This document shows, piece after piece, positions 40,860 through 48,802 of a DNA stretch of 64,000 nucleotides; positions within the stretch are counted from its first letter, which is position 1, and every line of letters begins with the position of its first letter. Origin of the DNA: CAZSAT01 sp964604675 (GTDB lineage: Bacteria > Myxococcota_A > UBA796 > CAJQPC01). The position numbers and the translations under genes were made by a program. A model generated the notes under the pieces. That model was given only the letters and a program-made list of their open reading frames with translations. It ran no database searches and had not been told where the DNA came from. The stretch covers positions 16,736 to 80,735 of the forward strand of contig CAZSAT010000020.1 of the NCBI GenBank assembly GCA_964604675.1, written 5' to 3'.

Positions 40860-42763
40860 AGTCCAGCCTTCCCTGGCTCGCCGCAGCCACCGCGCTCTAC
40901 GCGGCGGCGGCGCTCTTCCAGCTCTACCCGGCGTGGCTCGATCTCGACCACGGCGTGGTCGGGGACTGGATGCACCCGGACATGATCTCCAACCACTGGC
41001 TCTACCGCTGGTTGCCCGAGGAGCTGACCGGCGGCGGCTCCATCGTGCACAACAGCCGCTACTACCACCCGATCGGCGACGGCCCGTGGCTCGCCGGGAA
41101 CGGGTCGGATGCGGTGCCTTACACCTTGGTCGCTCTGTGGATGGACTGGCCCGGATCGGCCACCGCCTGGGTGGCGATCCTGATCGTGCTCAACGGGCTG
41201 AGCGGCTTCGCGCTGTCCCGCGCTGCGGGCGCCTCCGCAGCGGCGGCGCTGGTGGGCGGGCTGTTCCTCGCGTGGTGTCCGTACGTGGCCTTCGAGCTGG
41301 GCTGCGCGCGCTTCGCGCAGGGGCCGCTCTACTGGTTCGCGTTCTTCCTCGCGTGCTGGATCCGGCTGCTCGATCGACCCAGCTGGGGCCGCGCGGCGGC
41401 GGCCGGAGCGCTCTACTCGGCCTGCGCGTTCATGTACTGGTACTACGGGCTGTGGGCGGCGCTCTTCGGGGCGGTCCTGTGGGCCTTCCGCCCCTCGGTG
41501 CCTGCTCTGTTGCGCTTCCTGCCCTTCGCGGTGGCGGGCACGGTGCCCTTCCTCGCGGTGTTCCTCAGCCACTGGGCGGGCATTCCGGGCACGGTCGACG
41601 AGGGCTTCCCCCACGTGCTCGCGATCGAGAGCGGGCTCCCGGTGACCTTCCCGCTCTCGAGCGGCACCGGCGCGCTGTCCACGATCGTGCTGCCCTGGCT
41701 GCTCACGGGCTTCGCGCTGGCGGGCCTGAGGCGCCCGTGGAGCGCGTTGCAGCGCGGGCTGGCGCTGGCGGCGCTGCTGTTCTACCTCCTCGCCCTCGGT
41801 CCGCACCTCCTGCTCCCCGACGGCTCCGACAGCGGACTCCCGGCCCCGTACCTGGCCGCGTATGGCGGCGTGGGCCTGCTCCGGCGCTTCTGGTGGCCCT
41901 ACCGGCACATCGCGGCGCTCACGATCGCGCTCGTGCCCCTCGCCGCGCTCGGTGTGGAGCGGGTCCTGAGGGCGGCCGGCGAGTTCAAGCCGCACGCGGT
42001 GGCCGCGCTCGTGGCCCTGCTCCCGATGGAGCTCTCGGCGCGCGCGGCCAACCTGGGCGTGGTGACCAGCTGGTGGGAGGAGCCGGAGGCCTACGCCGAG
42101 CTCGCGGAGCGTGAGGGCGACGTGCTGCTCGAGCTGCCTCTGTCGTCGCAGATCACGCGCTCCCAACAGTCGCTGTCGTACCAATGGGTCCACGGCAAGA
42201 CCCTCGCCAACGGCCACGCGATGTGGGTGGAGCGCGTGCGCCCAGACGCCTGGGACGACTGGATCGCAGGGCACCCGCTGCTCGATGCCCTGCACCGCCA
42301 GGAGCTCGGCGAGGAGGTGGGGACCGTGGAGCTCGACGCGGCCAGCTTCGAGGCGCTCGAGGCCGACGGTCTGCGGCTGATCACCGTGAGCGCGGAGTTC
42401 TTCCCCGGCAAGCTCGGCGACCTCGCGGAGCTGCACGCGCAGACCTTGACCGCCCTGTTCGGCGAGCCGGTGCACGAGCAGGACGCGCTGCAGGTCTGGG
42501 ACGTGGCGAGTTGGACCGGCGTCGACTCCGTCGCCTTCGAGAGCTTTGCGGTGCCCTCGGAGTACGTGACCCAGGAGGGGGGGATCGATCCTCACGCCGC
42601 GAGCGTGCACAGCCTGGGCTGGCGACCCCTGAACAAGGACGTTCCCCCCGTCATCCCGCCGGAGGAGGCCTTCGCCAAGGAGACCGACGCCGAGCGCGAT
42701 CGGCGGATCCAGACGCTGCCGCCCATGGTGCGACGCCGCATCGAGCGGGAGCAGGGGGAGTGA
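40856..42763 (+). CDS. Polytopic GT-C-like membrane protein 1 of a related trio
   Basis: 635 residues, GTG start in a GTGA overlap. About a dozen hydrophobic segments in the first 400 residues. The first outer loop HPDMISNHWLYRWLPEELT and NSRYYHPIGDGPW resemble the acidic/aromatic loop of GT-C glycosyltransferases. A conserved middle stretch, LLRRFWWPYRHIAALTIALV, has an equivalent in its neighbours (LPFARRLWWPGRALGPVMVV in the gene at 44484). The C-terminal 220 residues are soluble, including DVLLELPLSS, and end in a basic helix (MVRRRIEREQGE). Likely a sugar transferase acting on the outer face of the inner membrane; not proven. Confidence 0.6.
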   Translation: MKSSLPWLAAATALYAAAALFQLYPAWLDLDHGVVGDWMHPDMISNHWLYRWLPEELTGGGSIVHNSRYYHPIGDGPWLAGNGSDAVPYTLVALWMDWPGSATAWVAILIVLNGLSGFALSRAAGASAAAALVGGLFLAWCPYVAFELGCARFAQGPLYWFAFFLACWIRLLDRPSWGRAAAAGALYSACAFMYWYYGLWAALFGAVLWAFRPSVPALLRFLPFAVAGTVPFLAVFLSHWAGIPGTVDEGFPHVLAIESGLPVTFPLSSGTGALSTIVLPWLLTGFALAGLRRPWSALQRGLALAALLFYLLALGPHLLLPDGSDSGLPAPYLAAYGGVGLLRRFWWPYRHIAALTIALVPLAALGVERVLRAAGEFKPHAVAALVALLPMELSARAANLGVVTSWWEEPEAYAELAEREGDVLLELPLSSQITRSQQSLSYQWVHGKTLANGHAMWVERVRPDAWDDWIAGHPLLDALHRQELGEEVGTVELDAASFEALEADGLRLITVSAEFFPGKLGDLAELHAQTLTALFGEPVHEQDALQVWDVASWTGVDSVAFESFAVPSEYVTQEGGIDPHAASVHSLGWRPLNKDVPPVIPPEEAFAKETDAERDRRIQTLPPMVRRRIEREQGE

Positions 42764-44463
42764 GGCCGGTCGCGGTGCTGACGGGGCTGGTGGTGCTCAC
42801 GCTGTTGGTGACGTGGCCCGCGGAAGGGCCGGGCGTGTGGACGCAGCAGGCCATCGGGCACCCCTATGGCGACCTGGCCGACCACTACTGGGGCACCTGG
42901 TGGTTCGGTCGGGAGCTGCTCGAGGGCCGCCTGCCCACCTCCACGAACATGAGCCACTTCCCCGACGCGCTGCGTCTCTGGTACGTCGACCCGCTGGGCG
43001 CCCTGATCGCGCTTCCGCTGCGCCTCCTCGGCTTCCCGATGGCCTGGAACGGCCTGCTCTTCGTGCAGGTCTTCGGCACGGCGCTGGCGACCTGGTTGGC
43101 CGCGCGCGACCTGCTGGGACGCGAGGCTGCGCCGCTCGCGACCGTGGTGGTCGCCGGGCATCCCTTCGTGCTCGGCCTGTTGCACTCGGGGCTCTCGGAG
43201 TACCTGGGGCTGTGGCCGGTGGTGCTGTTCACGTGGGCTGCGATCCGCGGCCTCGGGCTGGATCCACAGGGCCGTCCACCGCCCGCTCGAGCCCCGTGGT
43301 ACCTGGGCTTCGCGCTGTTGGCCTGCGCTCTACAGGCGCCCTACTACGCGGTGTTCGCCGGTCTGTGGGTGGCTTGTTGCGTGCCCGGGGACGGCTGGCA
43401 GCCGCGCCTGGGAGCAGTGGTTCGAGGCCTCACACGGGGTGTGGCGCTGTGTGTGCCGGTGGCCGTCGCGGTGGGGTTGAGCTTGATGGGGGCGGCGGCG
43501 GTCGACAGCGACACCGCGCCGGGCTGGGCTCTGGCGGAGCTTCCGGCCACCGACGTGCTGACCTTCGTGCGCGGCGGCGCCTACTACTTCCCGGACACGG
43601 TCGAACACGGCAACCCCGGCATCCTGCACGTGAACTACGTGGGGTGGGCGGCGCTGTCGCTGGCCGTGCTCGGGCTGGTTCGGGATCCTCGGGTCCGGCC
43701 GCTGGGTCGGGCCTTCGCGCTCTACGGTGTGCTCGCCCTGGGGCCGCGGCTGGCCTTCGCGAAGAAGCTGCCGGTGCTGTTCGGCGGTCCGGTCTTGCTG
43801 CCGCTCGCGCTCCTGTACTTCCCCGGCTCTCCCGTGCGTCTGGTGCACCAGCCCTACCGGATGGTGGTCTTCCTGATCCCACTGGTGGCGCTGATGGCGG
43901 CGGCGGGTGCGTTGCGGTTGCCGCCCGTGGCTCGCTGGGTCGCCATCGCCGTGATCCTGGGCGAGGCGGCGTTCGTGTCCCCGGCGCAGTGGCCGCTGCA
44001 GTCGATGGACGTGCGCACACCGGCGCTGTTCTCGGAGCTCGAAGAGCCGGGAGCGGTGCTGGACTGGCCCCCCGATGCGACCACCTGGAACCGTCACTAC
44101 ATGACCTGGCAGCTGGGCCACGAGCGGCCGGTGCCCTACGGCGTGAACGTGTGGATCGAGGAGGATCTCCGCAAGGATCCGCTGGTCGGCGTGCTGCTCC
44201 GCGCGCTGGAGGACCCCACCGAGCGTGCGCGAAACCGCGACGTCCCCTTCCCCACCGAGCTGGTGCTGCCGGTCGACGACGGCGCAAGCCGGCTCGCGGA
44301 GCTGGGCTTTCGCTACGTGGTGGTGCACAAGAGCGCACTGTCGAACCTCGAGTGGGGGCGCGCCAAGAACATCCTGCGGCTGCGGCTCGGGGACCCGGTG
44401 GCCGAGGATCGGGAGCACGCGGCGTGGGACACGCGCGGGGAGCCCGTGCAGCCGGGCGGCTGA
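42760..44463 (+). CDS. Polytopic GT-C-like membrane protein 2 of a related trio
   Basis: 567 residues, GTG 42760 in a GTGA overlap, right after GGGGGA. Motifs: first loop HPYGDLADHYWGTWWFGREL and TNMSHFPDALRLWYVDPLG; LYFPGSPVRLVHQPYRMVVF; soluble end VLDWPPDATTWNRHYMTWQL and LAELGFRYVVVHKSALSN. The last motif has a counterpart (LGYRYVVLQLDAMF) in the gene at 44484, which links the three proteins. Probably acts with the product of 40856. It ends against a convergent third member. Confidence 0.6.
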   Translation: MRPVAVLTGLVVLTLLVTWPAEGPGVWTQQAIGHPYGDLADHYWGTWWFGRELLEGRLPTSTNMSHFPDALRLWYVDPLGALIALPLRLLGFPMAWNGLLFVQVFGTALATWLAARDLLGREAAPLATVVVAGHPFVLGLLHSGLSEYLGLWPVVLFTWAAIRGLGLDPQGRPPPARAPWYLGFALLACALQAPYYAVFAGLWVACCVPGDGWQPRLGAVVRGLTRGVALCVPVAVAVGLSLMGAAAVDSDTAPGWALAELPATDVLTFVRGGAYYFPDTVEHGNPGILHVNYVGWAALSLAVLGLVRDPRVRPLGRAFALYGVLALGPRLAFAKKLPVLFGGPVLLPLALLYFPGSPVRLVHQPYRMVVFLIPLVALMAAAGALRLPPVARWVAIAVILGEAAFVSPAQWPLQSMDVRTPALFSELEEPGAVLDWPPDATTWNRHYMTWQLGHERPVPYGVNVWIEEDLRKDPLVGVLLRALEDPTERARNRDVPFPTELVLPVDDGASRLAELGFRYVVVHKSALSNLEWGRAKNILRLRLGDPVAEDREHAAWDTRGEPVQPGG

Positions 44464-44472
44464 TCACCGGCT

Positions 44473-44484
44473 GCCCCGCGGGGC
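44473..44484. terminator. Loop-less 12-nt palindrome between convergent genes
   Basis: GCCCCGCGGGGC fills most of the 20-bp spacer between two tail-to-tail membrane protein genes. Candidate bidirectional terminator. Confidence 0.3.
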
Positions 44485-46313
44485 TACCAGGGATCCAGGT
44501 TCACGGTCGGCAGCATCTTCACGCTCGACGTGGCCAGGCCGCGCGTGCCGGCCCGGGGCTCCTCGTCCTCGTCGATGGCTGCGCAGGGTCGCGGGTCCCC
44601 GAAGGGCGCGAAGATCAAGGTGCGCTCGTCGGCGTAGACCGGGGCTCCGAGCTGGCTCTGCAGGCCGTAGCGGGCGCGCCGGAGCTGGGTGCGCCGGGCC
44701 TGCTGGAAGCGCGGGCTCGCGTTGTTGCCGGCGAACATCGCGTCGAGCTGCAGCACCACGTAGCGGTAGCCGAGGTCGTAGACCTGCTGCACGTCGTCCT
44801 GCGTGATGACCTCGGGTGCGCGGGCCCCGCCGGTCTCCGAGACGAGGCTCGCGATCAGCGTGTTCTCGACGCGCAGCGCGGTGGCTTCCTCCGGCTGGAA
44901 GACCGGGTTCCGCTCGAGCATGCCGCCCAGGATCGGGCGCCCGTGGGCGGTCTGGTACCAGAGGTGCGCCTGGGTCCAGCCGTAGGGCAGCTCGATCAGC
45001 GCGCCCTCCGGCCCGTCGGCCAGGCAGCGGTAGCCGGCGGGAATCGACGCGTCCCAGGTGGGCATCGGCGCGAGGCCCGATGCGTTCAGGTCGGCGCCCC
45101 AGGCGGCCACGACCACCCACCGCAGCCAGCCCAGCCGATGCAAGGCGACGGCGGCGACCAGGGCGCCCACGACCATCACCGGGCCGAGCGCCCGGCCCGG
45201 CCACCACAGCCGACGGGCGAAGGGCAGCGCTTCGGCCAGCGCCTTGTAGGGCTGGTTCACGAAGAAGCCGTCGCCCACCACCACCAGAGGGCCCATCGCG
45301 ACGATCAGCAGCGGCACGGCGCAGGCGGCTGCGAGACCCCGCGGCAGGCGCCCGGGACGCACGAACCACACCCCCACCAGGACCAGCAGCACCCACGACA
45401 GCTGGCGCTGGTGCCCGATGAAGCGCTGCACACCGTCCTCGTGCAGCGAGAAGCCGGACTGGCGGAGCCACGGCTGGAAGACCATCAGGGCGACCTCGTG
45501 CCCCTGCACGGTCAGGGCCTTCACCGACGAGGCGGTCCAGAGGTTGGTGTCGAGCAGGCCAGGAGCGCTCCCGTCGGCCGCCGCCGCCGCGAGCGGCAGG
45601 GCCACCGGCGCCACGAGGACGAAGGCCACGCCGGCGGCGAGCGTGTGCTGCGCGATGCGCGCCGGCCGCAGGCCCCAGAGCCCGTGGCCCAACGCGAGCA
45701 AGCCACAGAAGAACGCGTAGTACCAGTACTGGTAGGCCACCAGCGCCAGCACGCAGCCAGCGGCCGCCGAGCGCCACCACCCTCCCCGGAGCAGCAGCCC
45801 CACGAACAGCGCCACGCCCACCAGGATGCCCTGCGTCGGGCGCCCCTCGGCGAGCTCGTAGAGGCAGAACGGCGAGAGCGCGAAGAGCAGGCCGGCCAGC
45901 CACCGCGCCCCGGCGTCGGGGACCAGGGGGCGCGCCGCCCAGGCCAGCCCCGCGGCGTTGGTCCCCACCACGAGCAGCGTCCAGGCGTTGAAGCCCAGCA
46001 CCGCCCCCAGGGCCAACCAGAGCGGCGCCGCCACCACCGCGTCGAGCACGTTCGCCCCGGTGTGGAGGAAGACGTCCTTGCCCCAGGGGTGGAAGAAGAG
46101 GTCGGTGTGGCCGAACGCGACCGGGTCGCGCCACGCGCCCTGCGCGAGCGCGTTGGCGGCGAAGTCGTAGAACCACAGCGTGCCGAAGTAGTCGACCTCC
46201 TCGATGCCGAAGAAGCGCTCGCCCAGCGTGCCGAGGCCCGGCCCGAAGACCACCAGGGCCAGCAGCACGCCCGGCAGGGCCACCAGGAGGCTGCGGCGGT
46301 GCGAGGGAGCCAT
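44484..46313 (-). CDS. Polytopic GT-C-like membrane protein 3 of a related trio
   Basis: 609 residues from ATG 46313. About eleven hydrophobic segments. Motifs: IEEVDYFGTLWFYDFAANAL and FFHPWGKDVFLHTGANVLD in the first outer loop, FARRLWWPGRALGPVMVV in the middle, and the soluble end GALIELPYGWTQAHLWYQT, YDLGYRYVVLQLDAMF. These match the two plus-strand neighbours in order and spacing. No Shine-Dalgarno sequence; TAACCT lies 8 nt before the ATG. The three genes may build one surface glycan, which is an inference from similarity and proximity. Confidence 0.6.
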   Translation of the reverse strand: MAPSHRRSLLVALPGVLLALVVFGPGLGTLGERFFGIEEVDYFGTLWFYDFAANALAQGAWRDPVAFGHTDLFFHPWGKDVFLHTGANVLDAVVAAPLWLALGAVLGFNAWTLLVVGTNAAGLAWAARPLVPDAGARWLAGLLFALSPFCLYELAEGRPTQGILVGVALFVGLLLRGGWWRSAAAGCVLALVAYQYWYYAFFCGLLALGHGLWGLRPARIAQHTLAAGVAFVLVAPVALPLAAAAADGSAPGLLDTNLWTASSVKALTVQGHEVALMVFQPWLRQSGFSLHEDGVQRFIGHQRQLSWVLLVLVGVWFVRPGRLPRGLAAACAVPLLIVAMGPLVVVGDGFFVNQPYKALAEALPFARRLWWPGRALGPVMVVGALVAAVALHRLGWLRWVVVAAWGADLNASGLAPMPTWDASIPAGYRCLADGPEGALIELPYGWTQAHLWYQTAHGRPILGGMLERNPVFQPEEATALRVENTLIASLVSETGGARAPEVITQDDVQQVYDLGYRYVVLQLDAMFAGNNASPRFQQARRTQLRRARYGLQSQLGAPVYADERTLIFAPFGDPRPCAAIDEDEEPRAGTRGLATSSVKMLPTVNLDPW

Positions 46314-46321
46314 CGGCGCGG

Positions 46322-46331
46322 AGGTTACCCT
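46322..46331. promoter_or_regulatory. Overlapping divergent -10 elements
   Basis: AGGTTACCCT reads TACCCT on the plus strand (46326-46331, 7 nt before ATG 46339) and TAACCT on the minus strand (46327-46322, 8 nt before ATG 46313). Two bases are shared, so polymerase can occupy only one direction at a time. Confidence 0.4.
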
Positions 46332-46338
46332 GCGGCCG

Positions 46339-47697
46339 ATGTTGTTGGCCCTCCTCGTCGCCTGCAGCGGTGGCCCCCCCGACGCCCTCGCGGACTGTGG
46401 GGACGTGGACTGCCGCGTCACGTGGAGCACCGCGCGCTGGGAGACCGACCGCGCCGCCGTGCTCGCCGGCCTGCCCGCGCTCGAGCCGGTCGAGCAGGCC
46501 ATCGTGGTCCAGGCCCTCGTGGAGGCCTTCCCCGGCGACTCGCAGGAGGCCTGCGCGGTGCTCCCGGAAGGCGACCCGGGCCGCCGGCGCTGCGACTCCC
46601 TGAACGTGCGCCCTCACCTCTGGCAGATCGACCGGGAGGATCCCGACGCGGGCCCCGCCGGCAGCGGCAAGCTCTTCCGCACCCTCGCCATCACCCAGGG
46701 CGTGCTGAACCCGTGGGCGGACCAGGAGGGCGTCGTGGCCCCATGCCAGGACGAGCAGCTGCGGCCCACGTGCCAGTCGGAGGCGGGCATGACCGCGGCG
46801 GGGCTCGGGCGCGCGCGGGACGCAGGGCTGGCCTGCCGCGCGATCGACAACGCCCAGTGGCGCGAGGAGTGCTTCTTCCAGGTGGCCGACGCGGCCACGC
46901 GCGCCAGCCAGGGCAACCCGGTGGAGCAGGTCGAGCTCTGCATGGGGGCCGGGGACTACATCCCGCGCTGCCTGGGGCACCTGGCGACCAACCTCGCCCA
47001 GCGTGCGCCCAGCGCGGCCACCCCCGATCTGGAGGCCTGGCGCGCCCTGAGCCGCGACATCGCGATGTCGACACGCGCTCTCGATCGGCTGGCACCCGAG
47101 GTGGCGGTGGGCTTCGCGGACCGCGCCTGGTCCAGCGCGATGGGCCGCGCCTACGGGGCGGTCAGCCTGCTCACCGGAGCGCCGGCGCAGGCGGTGCCTC
47201 CCGAGGCTCTGCCGCACCTGCGCGCAGCCATCGCGTGGCGGGCGTGGCAGCTCGAAGGCGCGGAGGTGCGCTCGCTGGCGGACTGGGTCGGCCGGCTGGA
47301 GCAGCTCGGAGCCGACGTCACGACCTCCACCACCCCCGGTCACCCGGCCGACGAGCTGGCGCCGCGCGGAGGCTACTGGGACGACGACCTGGAGGGCGAG
47401 GACGCCCTGGCGCGCATCAGCTGGTTCGCAGACATCGTGCGCGTGCAGGCCGAGGACGCCAGCACCGACTGGACCATCTGCCTGCTGGAGGCGGCGGCGC
47501 GGGATGCGCAGCACGCGGTGCCGCTCTTCGACGAGGCGAGCCAGCACCCCGATCCGCTCGTGCGCTGGACCGCTGCGCGCCTCATGCCCATGGTCGGTGT
47601 GGGCCGGGTCACCCTCGCGCGGGCGGCCGGCGACGACCACCCGCTCGTCGCCCAGCGTGGACTGCTCGCCCAGCGCCGCGCAGGAGGGGGCCCGTGA
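46339..47697 (+). CDS. Hypothetical cysteine-rich lipoprotein, 452 aa
   Basis: Lipoprotein signal MLLALLVAC, Cys9; the longer reading upstream lies in the opposite gene and is rejected. More than ten cysteines in pairs (CGDVDC, EACAVL, RRRCDS, APCQDEQLRPTC, ACRAI, EECFF, ELCMG, PRCLG). The rest is helical with a HEAT-like end (HPDPLVRWTAARLMPMVGVG, DDHPLVAQRGLLAQRR). No family recognised. TAnnnT 7 nt before the ATG suggests a leaderless mRNA. Its stop overlaps the next start (TGATG), so the two lipoproteins are coupled. Confidence 0.62.
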   Translation: MLLALLVACSGGPPDALADCGDVDCRVTWSTARWETDRAAVLAGLPALEPVEQAIVVQALVEAFPGDSQEACAVLPEGDPGRRRCDSLNVRPHLWQIDREDPDAGPAGSGKLFRTLAITQGVLNPWADQEGVVAPCQDEQLRPTCQSEAGMTAAGLGRARDAGLACRAIDNAQWREECFFQVADAATRASQGNPVEQVELCMGAGDYIPRCLGHLATNLAQRAPSAATPDLEAWRALSRDIAMSTRALDRLAPEVAVGFADRAWSSAMGRAYGAVSLLTGAPAQAVPPEALPHLRAAIAWRAWQLEGAEVRSLADWVGRLEQLGADVTTSTTPGHPADELAPRGGYWDDDLEGEDALARISWFADIVRVQAEDASTDWTICLLEAAARDAQHAVPLFDEASQHPDPLVRWTAARLMPMVGVGRVTLARAAGDDHPLVAQRGLLAQRRAGGGP

Positions 47698-48743
47698 TGC
47701 TGTTGTGGTGGGCCTGCACCACCGCCACCGCACCCCTCGAGCCGCCCCCTCCGCCGACGGCACCGAGCGGACCACCGATGCCACCTCACGTGGCGCTCGA
47801 GCGGGTGCTGCTCGGCACGGCGGGCGAGCACGAGCACGCGGCCATCCGGGCCTTCGTGAACCAGCGGCGCGACGAGGAACACGGCCCCTGGGGCCAGGAC
47901 ATCAGCCTCGCGCGCTCCACCGACGGCCTGGCGTGGACCACGGTGCCGGGGGGGCCGGTGCTCACCGGTGCGGCGGTCGCCGAGCTCGTCCGGGGCGACG
48001 ACGGGCGGCTCTACCTCTTCCACGTCGACGGCGACCTCGAGAAGCTCCAGGACTGGGCTGTCGACGCCCCCGAGCGCTTCGAGACCCGCGGCTTTCCGGG
48101 CCTCGGGGCCCTCGCGCTGGCCGTGAGCGACGACGACGGCCGGACCTTCGAGCCGGTGGCCGACTTCGCCGTGCGGGGCCTGGTCCGCGGCATGGTGGTC
48201 GACCCCGACGTGGTGCGGCTGCCCGACGGCACATGGCGCCTCTACTACGTGGGCGTGCCGATCCAGGAGTACGGTCCAGACACCTGGCGGCCCGGTACGC
48301 CACACCAGGTCTGGTACGCCGAGTCGAGCGATCTCGTGCGCTGGCAGCAGGTCGGGCCCGCGGTGCTCGGACCCTACGCGGACCCCGCCGTGGCGTGTTT
48401 CCAGGAGCGCTGCACGATGGTGTCGTTCGGCCTGGACCGCAGCATGTCCGACGACGGCGGGAAGACCTTCGCGTACGGGGGCACCCTGAACGAGCCGGGC
48501 TTCGCGCCCGACATCGTCTACCAGCCCGACGGGCGCTGGCGCATGTGGTGGAACTCCGCGGCCGTGGGCGCTCCGCTGCGCACGGGCACGAGCCCGGATC
48601 TCCAGCGCTGGACCTCCGAGCCGGCGAGCCTCGACCGCTACGGCGAGGCGCCCAGCGTGGTGGCCGACGGGGACGGCTGGCTGATGGCGTACCACCACTT
48701 CGCGGAGGGTGTGACGCCGCCGGATGGTGCGGTGATGAGGTAA
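47697..48743 (+). CDS. GH43-like five-bladed beta-propeller lipoprotein
   Basis: 348 residues; ATG 47697 shares its A with the previous stop; GGAGGGGG lies just upstream. Lipoprotein signal MLLWWAC. After a Pro-rich spacer come repeated propeller blades: DISLARSTDGLAWTTV, VDPDVVRLPDGTWRLYYVG, VWYAESSDLVRWQQVG, FAPDIVYQPDGRWRMWWN and APSVVADGDGWLMAYHHF. DPDVVRLPDGTWRLYY is typical of glycoside hydrolase families 43 and 32. Activity is not certain, because many such propellers only bind glycans. Confidence 0.7.
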   Translation: MLLWWACTTATAPLEPPPPPTAPSGPPMPPHVALERVLLGTAGEHEHAAIRAFVNQRRDEEHGPWGQDISLARSTDGLAWTTVPGGPVLTGAAVAELVRGDDGRLYLFHVDGDLEKLQDWAVDAPERFETRGFPGLGALALAVSDDDGRTFEPVADFAVRGLVRGMVVDPDVVRLPDGTWRLYYVGVPIQEYGPDTWRPGTPHQVWYAESSDLVRWQQVGPAVLGPYADPAVACFQERCTMVSFGLDRSMSDDGGKTFAYGGTLNEPGFAPDIVYQPDGRWRMWWNSAAVGAPLRTGTSPDLQRWTSEPASLDRYGEAPSVVADGDGWLMAYHHFAEGVTPPDGAVMR

Positions 48744-48762
48744 CTGGCGGCTCGGTGCGCGC

Positions 48763-48768
48763 TATGCT
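48763..48768 (+). promoter_or_regulatory. Possible -10 element TATGCT before the giant lipoprotein
   Basis: TATGCT lies 34 nt before ATG 48803, with GGAGG (48792-48796) in the leader. Confidence 0.3.
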
Positions 48769-48802
48769 CCCCGCTCCGTCGCTCCGGGCGTGGAGGTCGA
48801 GC

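Noticed and set aside
42813..47696. Very long plus-strand frame leading into the GH43-like gene, and a 1106-codon minus-strand frame across the same region
   Set aside because: They run through well-supported membrane protein and lipoprotein genes in the wrong frame; only the part from 47697 is real.
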